20,686 bases of DNA from Chryseobacterium sp. (GTDB lineage Bacteria; Bacteroidota; Bacteroidia; Flavobacteriales; Weeksellaceae): assembly GCA_003248755.1 (NCBI GenBank), contig QFQW01000065.1, forward strand, positions 1 to 20,686, in the 5' to 3' direction. The position numbers and the translations under genes are program-made. This document shows positions 16,242 to 20,686 of the stretch, piece after piece; the first letter of the stretch is position 1, and every line of letters begins with the position of its first letter. A model generated the notes under the pieces. It did not search any database. It saw nothing but the letters and a program-made list of their open reading frames with translations, and was not told where the DNA came from.

Positions 16242-16997
16242 ATGAAAAACATACTACTAATTATTTTTTTTAGCTTTTTTGGAACAATTAAATCTCAATC
16301 TATTCACGATAAAATTTTTAAGGATATTATTAGAATAGATAATAGTGATATAATTTCAAATGGAAAAGATTATATGCTTAGATTTCCTATCAACGCAAAA
16401 AAAGGAACTTTAACAATTTTAAATAATGATCCTAATCTTCCTGCAAAAATTTTCTTTAGTAAAGAATCTTTTTTAGAAAAACAAAATAAAATTATTCTCA
16501 TAACACCAGATTGGGAGTATTTAAAAAGTATATGGGAATCCGATAAAAGAACTGGTCGTCATTCTGATCCTGTAAATCAAAGAAAATTTTATCAAATTGA
16601 TAGAATTAGAAATACAGTTGATAGTATAACTATTGTTGAAGAATATTTAAAAACACCTAATACTTACAATTTTTCACAAGGTTATCCAAAAGATTTAAGT
16701 CCAATTTATGCAGAAGAATGTAATGAAAATATAAAATTTAAAGATAACCTATTAAATGTTGCAAAAAAATTTGAAATTGAAAATAACACAATTTTGGTAG
16801 GTATCGAAAAACACAATTTATCAAATAAAAAAAATAATTATTGTAATATTTTGACTTTTCATAACCACAATTATGATTATGAGCAAAGAGTGACTTTTAT
16901 TAATTTTCTAAGATATTTATATGACAAAAAAAACAAGAAAACAGATCATTATCCAAAATTGTTTTTGCCAATAAAATTGTACAATAAAAATCAATAA
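16242..16997 (+). CDS. Secreted AT-rich orphan protein, unknown function
   Basis: I do not recognise a family. Starting at the ATG at 16242 the protein has 251 residues and begins with a clean signal peptide, MKNILLIIFFSFFGTIKSQ, so it is exported. An in-frame upstream TTG at 16203 would add 13 residues ahead of the signal peptide and is less likely; a GGGA four bases before the ATG also favours 16242. The mature part is Asn/Lys/Ile-rich with no visible repeats, catalytic motif or lipobox. There are two Cys (in EECNEN and NYCNIL) and a His/Asn patch, FHNHNYDYEQR, near the C-terminus. Base composition is much more AT-rich than the ABC exporter before it, and it lies between two halves of a broken CoA-transferase locus. 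Both suggest a recently gained gene. Confidence 0.65.
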   Translation: MKNILLIIFFSFFGTIKSQSIHDKIFKDIIRIDNSDIISNGKDYMLRFPINAKKGTLTILNNDPNLPAKIFFSKESFLEKQNKIILITPDWEYLKSIWESDKRTGRHSDPVNQRKFYQIDRIRNTVDSITIVEEYLKTPNTYNFSQGYPKDLSPIYAEECNENIKFKDNLLNVAKKFEIENNTILVGIEKHNLSNKKNNYCNILTFHNHNYDYEQRVTFINFLRYLYDKKNKKTDHYPKLFLPIKLYNKNQ

Positions 16998-17035
16998 AAA
17001 CCCACAGATCAAATAGTAATTGACAAAATTTGAGA

Positions 17036-17242
17036 CTAAATCTTTTTCCTCACAGTCCTCTGCTCTATCCTTTTCTCATAATTCTCGCCTTGGAAAATCC
17101 TTTGAACCATAATTCCGGGAATATGGATTTCGTTCGGGTCTAGTTGTCCAGGTTCTACCAACTCTTCCACTTCAGCAATGGTAATTTTTCCGGCTCCAGC
17201 CATTGGAAAATTAAAATTACGAGCCGAACCTTGAAAATCAAA
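17036..17242 (-). pseudogene. scoA: CoA-transferase subunit A, C-terminal remnant
   Basis: The minus strand from 17242 to the stop at 17038-17036 encodes about 68 residues matching the C-terminal third of a 3-oxoacid CoA-transferase A subunit: GSARNFNFPMAGAGKITI, AEVEELVEPGQLDPNEIH, then IPGIMVQRIF and YEKRIEQRTVRK. The intact protein is usually about 230 residues. Upstream in frame there is a stop at 17245-17243 and then AT-rich DNA without similarity, so about 165 N-terminal residues are lost, including the CoA-binding glycine-rich region. It has no ATG at a sensible place and no promoter. Its natural partner, subunit B, is intact at 13615-14268 on the same strand, separated by two opposite-strand genes. 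Confidence 0.88.
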
Positions 17243-17256
17243 TTATATTAAAAAAT

Positions 17257-17285
17257 AAAATTATGATACACAAAAGTATATTATT
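17257..17285. repeat. 29-bp imperfect direct repeat, left copy
   Basis: This 29-bp segment matches 19524-19552 in the same orientation at 26 of 29 positions, with the shared core AAAATTATG-n-TACA-n-AAAAGTA-n-ATTATT. It begins 14 bp beyond the break in the scoA remnant. Read as coding it would give M-I-H-K-S-I-L-F. Confidence 0.5.
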
Positions 17286-17475
17286 TCCATAATTTCTATG
17301 AATGCTGGAGAAATCGGTCAGAAATAATTTTGAATCTTAAGTTGCATTTTAGGAATTAAAAATTTGATTTCTTTGAAAAATATTGCCCCAAATTTTTTGG
17401 TGAATTTAATATTTGCGTAAATACATTTTACAAAAATAAATGTTAATTTAGAATTTAAATAATAATACAAGCGAG

Positions 17476-17640
17476 ATGGAGATCAATCCCTTCGGCTACC
17501 AACTTCTTGAATCTAAAAAGGAGACAAGAAGCCTTACAGATTTTTCTTTTGAATACAAGCTTTATCCAAAAGAATACAATACATTTGACAGTCTTGGGGA
17601 ATGTTTACTGATCATAGGAAAGAAAGATGAAAAGGGATAA
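17476..17640 (+). CDS. Small ORF, 54 residues, unknown
   Basis: An ATG at 17476 opens a 54-codon frame ending in TAA at 17638-17640. It begins MEINPFGYQLLESKKETRS, continues with LTDFSFEYKLYPKEYNTFDS, and ends LGECLLIIGKKDEKG. Composition is balanced and mixed hydrophobic/charged, more protein-like than the AT-rich DNA around it, and GC is raised across the frame. There is no signal peptide and I do not recognise a family. It lies between the scoA remnant and the serine hydrolase gene inside the repeat-bounded segment. It could be a genuine small protein or the N-terminal stub of a decayed gene, since no similarity-like frame continues after the stop. Confidence 0.4.
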   Translation: MEINPFGYQLLESKKETRSLTDFSFEYKLYPKEYNTFDSLGECLLIIGKKDEKG

Positions 17641-17787
17641 GTGCCTACAAAAAGTCATTAGAACTAAGAAAATATGAGGAAAATAATTAATGACCAAAAA
17701 TAAATCCTCCTACTCCATTACAATAGCTATAAAAAGCATCAAAGGATTTTGAGACCACCTGCAACATAATGAATATACCCGTCTACT

Positions 17788-18912
17788 ATGTTTAAATCAA
17801 TACTATTATTTACATCAATCTTTTGTTCCGCTATCTTTTCTGTCAATGCCCAAAAGCCCATCACAGATAGTTTTATCGCTCACAAAATGGAAGAGCTGCA
17901 TATTCCCGGATTTGAAGCAATAGCCATAAAGAATGGCAAAATAGTGTGGACCGGTTATTACGGTTTCCAGGATTTGGAAAAGAAAATACCTGTAACGGAA
18001 TCTACTCTTTTTGAAGCTGCTTCCACATCCAAAACCATCACTGCAGCAGCCGTTATGCAACTATATGCAGAGAAAAAAATAGATCTAGACGCAGACATCA
18101 ACCAATACCTGGATTTTAAAATTGTCAATCCCAAATTTCCTAAAACGCAGATAACTATCGGGCAATTGCTTCGTCACCGTTCATCGATAGATGATAATGT
18201 AGATTACCTGAGTCAGTTTTGGGAAACCAATCATGGTGATGCTAAAATTCCTTTGGGCACATTCATCAAAGAATATTTTTCCACCACTGGAAAACATTAT
18301 GATAAGGCAAAAAATTTCCATGACTATGCGCCCGATGCCCAAGCCGAATACTCAAATATGGGTATCGCCTTGCTAGGCTATCTGGTAGAACGAATCACCG
18401 GCAAACCGTTTGAAACCTATTGCAGAAATGAAATTTTCTCACCGCTCGAAATGAATAAAACAAGCTGGTTTCTGAAAGAGATTGATACTTCAAAATTAGC
18501 AATGCCTTACAGTTATTCCGATTCTTTAAAGCAAAACGTAGCTTTAGGATTCGGAGGTTTTCCCGATTATCCTGCCGGCGGTTTACATAGCAACGTAACA
18601 GAGTTTGCCCATTTTTTAATTGCCTGGACACAAAGCGGAAACTGGAACGGTAAAACAGTCTTTCCCCCAAAAGCCATCCAAAAACTTACGCCCGATGAGT
18701 TTGATCTCGGTTTCTATACATGGTTCCAATACGCAACAGACAAGGGTGAAATCCTGTACATGCACACAGGGAAAGCCATCGGCGTGTCTTCTTTTATCTC
18801 CTATAATCCCGCTAACAAAAAAGGACTAATATTTATTTGTAACGGCGATATTAATAATGGCAAGGATTGGCGGAGTATCATAGATACTTTATACGGCGAT
18901 GTATTTCGATAA
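17788..18912 (+). CDS. Secreted serine hydrolase, beta-lactamase/DD-peptidase fold
   Basis: The 374-residue protein has a signal peptide ending SVNA-Q and a class C beta-lactamase/penicillin-binding-protein-like domain (PF00144 type). The three active-site motifs are visible: S-T-S-K with nucleophile Ser79 and Lys82, Tyr188-Ser-Asn190 in AEYSN, and His326-Thr-Gly328 in MHTGKA in place of KTG. Supporting blocks are TIGQLLRHRSS (123-133), YSNMGIALLGYLVERITGKPF (188-208) and PAGGLHSNVTEFAHFL (262-277). Members include esterases, D-amino-acid peptidases and beta-lactamases. HTG in place of KTG is common among the non-lactamase hydrolases, so resistance should not be assumed. It is followed after 26 nt by an isochorismatase-like gene and probably forms an operon with it. 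Confidence 0.9.
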   Translation: MFKSILLFTSIFCSAIFSVNAQKPITDSFIAHKMEELHIPGFEAIAIKNGKIVWTGYYGFQDLEKKIPVTESTLFEAASTSKTITAAAVMQLYAEKKIDLDADINQYLDFKIVNPKFPKTQITIGQLLRHRSSIDDNVDYLSQFWETNHGDAKIPLGTFIKEYFSTTGKHYDKAKNFHDYAPDAQAEYSNMGIALLGYLVERITGKPFETYCRNEIFSPLEMNKTSWFLKEIDTSKLAMPYSYSDSLKQNVALGFGGFPDYPAGGLHSNVTEFAHFLIAWTQSGNWNGKTVFPPKAIQKLTPDEFDLGFYTWFQYATDKGEILYMHTGKAIGVSSFISYNPANKKGLIFICNGDINNGKDWRSIIDTLYGDVFR

Positions 18913-18938
18913 CCGCCTACTCCTAAAAAAACAATAAA

Positions 18939-19490
18939 ATGAAAACAGCTCTACTACTTATAGACATTCAAAACGATTATTTTCATGACGGCAAAGCAGA
19001 ACTTGTAAACCCCGACAAAGCAAGCAGTAATGCCAGACTGTTACTCCATCAGTTTAGAAAGAAAAATGAACCTGTTATTCATATTCAGCATATTGCAAGC
19101 CGCCCCGATGCGACATTTTTTCTTCCCGGTACAAAAGGGGTGGAGATCCATAATGATGTAAAACCTACAGCTACCGAACAAATTATTATCAAACATTACC
19201 CCAACAGTTTCCGAGAGACCAATGTGCTGGAGTATCTTAAATCCAAAAACATAACAGATCTGGTTATTTGCGGTATGCAAACACATATGTGTGTAGATGC
19301 AACAACAAGAGCTGCAAAAGATTTTGGATTTAATTGCGTGGTAGTTGGGGATGCTTGTGCAACAAAAGACCTTGAAATAAATAGAGTAAAAGTAAAAGCT
19401 TACGACGTGCAGACAGCTTTTTTATCAGCATTGAATTATTTTTATTCAACAGTAATGACGACGGAACAATATTTGAAAAATGAATACTAA
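18939..19490 (+). CDS. Isochorismatase-family cysteine hydrolase
   Basis: The 183-residue cytoplasmic protein has the isochorismatase-like Rossmann fold with the complete triad: Asp9 in LLLIDIQNDYF, Lys85 in IIIKHYPNSF, and Cys118 in GMQTHMCVDATTRAA, including the conserved cis-peptide segment just before the cysteine. Family members hydrolyse isochorismate, nicotinamide, N-carbamoyl compounds or related amides. Nothing in the neighbourhood indicates siderophore or NAD salvage use, so the substrate is open. Full length for the small subfamily. It is the second gene of a likely two-gene operon with a secreted serine hydrolase, and the right-hand copy of the 29-bp direct repeat starts 33 nt after its stop. 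Confidence 0.9.
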   Translation: MKTALLLIDIQNDYFHDGKAELVNPDKASSNARLLLHQFRKKNEPVIHIQHIASRPDATFFLPGTKGVEIHNDVKPTATEQIIIKHYPNSFRETNVLEYLKSKNITDLVICGMQTHMCVDATTRAAKDFGFNCVVVGDACATKDLEINRVKVKAYDVQTAFLSALNYFYSTVMTTEQYLKNEY

Positions 19491-19523
19491 GCCATTGTAA
19501 AATCTGAGATAGTATTCTTCTAC

Positions 19524-19552
19524 AAAATTATGGTACATAAAAGTAAATTATT
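19524..19552. repeat. 29-bp imperfect direct repeat, right copy
   Basis: Matches 17257-17285 with three substitutions and no indel. In this copy the frame from the internal ATG stays open for 19 codons (M-V-H-K-S-K-L-F-T-K-I-F...). Two of the three differences would be conservative or silent (Ile/Val, His/His), which could mean both copies descend from the start of the same gene, for instance an old transposase. Confidence 0.5.
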
Positions 19553-20059
19553 CACAAAAATATTTCTCAAGAATAATCGAACTGTCTAACAAGATCTATA
19601 ATTCCAGACACCAAATTTATCCTTTCTCATATTTCATTCACTATTAGAAAAACCGTTTCAAACACAATTATACTGAATTACTTCTCTAATTTTTTCAAAT
19701 TGGCTTAATACACCTATGTTCGAGCCACATTTAATTATTCTATTGTTTTTTAATTAGTAGTAAAAATCCTCAATATGACATTCGTCATATAAAATTACCA
19801 ATTCCCCAATAATTTAACATTTTTTATAAAATATCAAAAATCAACATACTGATTTTCGTCATTATTTAATAACCTAACAAATGTCATATCTAATTTTTAA
19901 TCAATATTTGTTAAAAAAGTAATATTTATTGATAAAAAAATAATTCAACGAAAGACAAAATCAATAAGCATTATTTAAAATATTTATCAATATCATAATC
20001 GATAGCACTAATAAGATTTTTGTCATCATAAAAAAATAGCAATATAATTATCATAACCA
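19553..20059. promoter_or_regulatory. AT-rich gap with repeated GTCAT motifs upstream of yceI
   Basis: No gene is seen. GTCAT in a similar T-rich context occurs at 19784-19788, 19858-19862, 19883-19887 and 20022-20026. The first is half of a perfect inverted repeat, ATATGAC-ATTC-GTCATAT (19773-19790). All point toward the YceI gene. They may be binding sites for one regulator, though AT-rich DNA makes chance likely for single copies. Confidence 0.35.
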
Positions 20060-20067
20060 TACCTTTG
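20060..20067 (+). promoter_or_regulatory. -7 element of the YceI gene
   Basis: TACCTTTG fits TAnnTTTG exactly, 50 nt upstream of the ATG at 20118. The -33 position has no clear TTG, which may mean that an activator is required. Confidence 0.45.
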
Positions 20068-20117
20068 ATGTATCAAAAACAAAAAATATATAATTATAAC
20101 ATTTAAATTTTAAGAAA

Positions 20118-20660
20118 ATGAAAACAACGAAAAATCTAATTAAGGCTGTTTTAACATTTGGAGTTTTATTATTAACTCAATTAACAAATGCTCAAAAATT
20201 AACTATTCAAAGTTCAAATATAAAAATTGATGGAACTTCTACATTACACGCTTGGGATATGACGTCAAAACAATCCACATTCTCTGGAACAGTTGCCGGA
20301 AATAATATTACAAATGTAAGATTTGTAATGAAAGCTAACTCGCTGAAAAGTAATGAATCCGGTTTAGATAAAAATGCATACAAAGCATTAAATACTGAAA
20401 AATACCCAGACATTGTTTTTACAGCGACATCCATTCCTACTAGCGGAACTGCAACTATAACAGGTAACTTAACAATTACCAATACTACAAAAGAAATAAA
20501 AATCCCAGTAACAGTAACTAAATCCGGAGACGTCTACGCCATCAAAGGTAGTACAAAGATTAAAATGACAGCATTTGGTGTTACTCCTCCAAAATTAATG
20601 ATGGGTACAATCAAAACCGGTGATGATCTTACAATCACAATTAATGTAAGTGTAAAATAA
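20118..20660 (+). CDS. Secreted YceI-family protein
   Basis: The 180-residue protein has a signal peptide (residues 1-25, hydrophobic VLTFGVLLLTQLTNA-Q) and a YceI domain, a lipocalin-like beta-barrel that in characterised members binds long isoprenoid or fatty lipids in the periplasm. Typical features are the opening I-K-I-D-G-T-S-T-L-H-A-W-D (35-47), the SFSGT-like strand (here STFSGTV), the KANSLKSNESGLDKNAYKALNTEKYPDIVFTA region (72-103), the GNLTITNTTKEIKIPVTV strand pair and the C-terminal FGVTPPKLMMGTIKTGDDLTITINVSV. Length is usual. It has its own promoter-like element and long upstream region, with no partner gene such as a cytochrome b561 visible before the window ends. Confidence 0.9.
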   Translation: MKTTKNLIKAVLTFGVLLLTQLTNAQKLTIQSSNIKIDGTSTLHAWDMTSKQSTFSGTVAGNNITNVRFVMKANSLKSNESGLDKNAYKALNTEKYPDIVFTATSIPTSGTATITGNLTITNTTKEIKIPVTVTKSGDVYAIKGSTKIKMTAFGVTPPKLMMGTIKTGDDLTITINVSVK

Positions 20661-20686
20661 TTAATTAAAATAATTAAAATTCTGTT

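Noticed and set aside
17788..18912. Antibiotic-resistance beta-lactamase
   Set aside because: The fold motifs are shared by many esterases and peptidases, the third motif is HTG and not KTG, and nothing else in context supports resistance.

Overview
The window looks like a chromosomal segment of a low-GC Bacteroidota, most likely a Flavobacteriia of the Chryseobacterium/Weeksellaceae kind. The grounds are AT-rich intergenic DNA, promoters of the Bacteroidota form (TTG, then 18-20 bp, then TAnnTTTG), a TonB-dependent receptor, and protein families that resemble that group (DUF4197, a Sir2 without zinc cysteines, a GNAT-nitrilase fusion). The species cannot be named from this window. No tRNA, rRNA, CRISPR array, intact transposon or defence locus was seen.

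Layout. 1-2876 (minus) is a large secreted TPR-repeat protein cut off by the left edge. 2877-3853 is a very AT-rich gap holding a decayed IS1-family transposase C-terminus (3042-3317) and the promoter of a GH3 beta-glucosidase (3854-6115). Two terminators separate that gene from a convergent TonB-dependent receptor (9031-6254), whose 5' leader is a complete SAM-I (S-box) riboswitch with antiterminator and terminator. Divergent from it, a DUF72 gene and a sirtuin deacylase (TTG start, 1 nt gap) form a two-gene unit. Next come a GNAT-nitrilase fusion and a secreted DUF4197 protein, which ends at a strong bidirectional terminator shared with the minus-strand CoA-transferase subunit B gene.

The right part is more disturbed. 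An ABC exporter (14387-16174) and a very AT-rich secreted orphan (16242-16997) lie between the CoA-transferase B subunit and a 5'-truncated remnant of the A subunit (17036-17242), so the usual scoA-scoB pair has been broken. Just beyond the remnant, two 29-bp imperfect direct repeats (17257-17285 and 19524-19552) bracket a 54-residue small ORF, a secreted serine hydrolase and an isochorismatase-like hydrolase. The window ends with a long AT-rich regulatory-looking gap and a secreted YceI-family protein.

How the genes may work together. The clearest regulatory logic is the receptor leader: SAM should terminate its transcription, which predicts a receptor made when methionine/SAM is short. The beta-glucosidase and receptor are convergent and separately terminated, so they need not share a function. 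No unprecedented multi-gene system is evident. The items most worth following are the SAM-controlled receptor, the broken CoA-transferase pair, the repeat-bounded 2.3-kb segment, and several clusters of short intergenic repeats.
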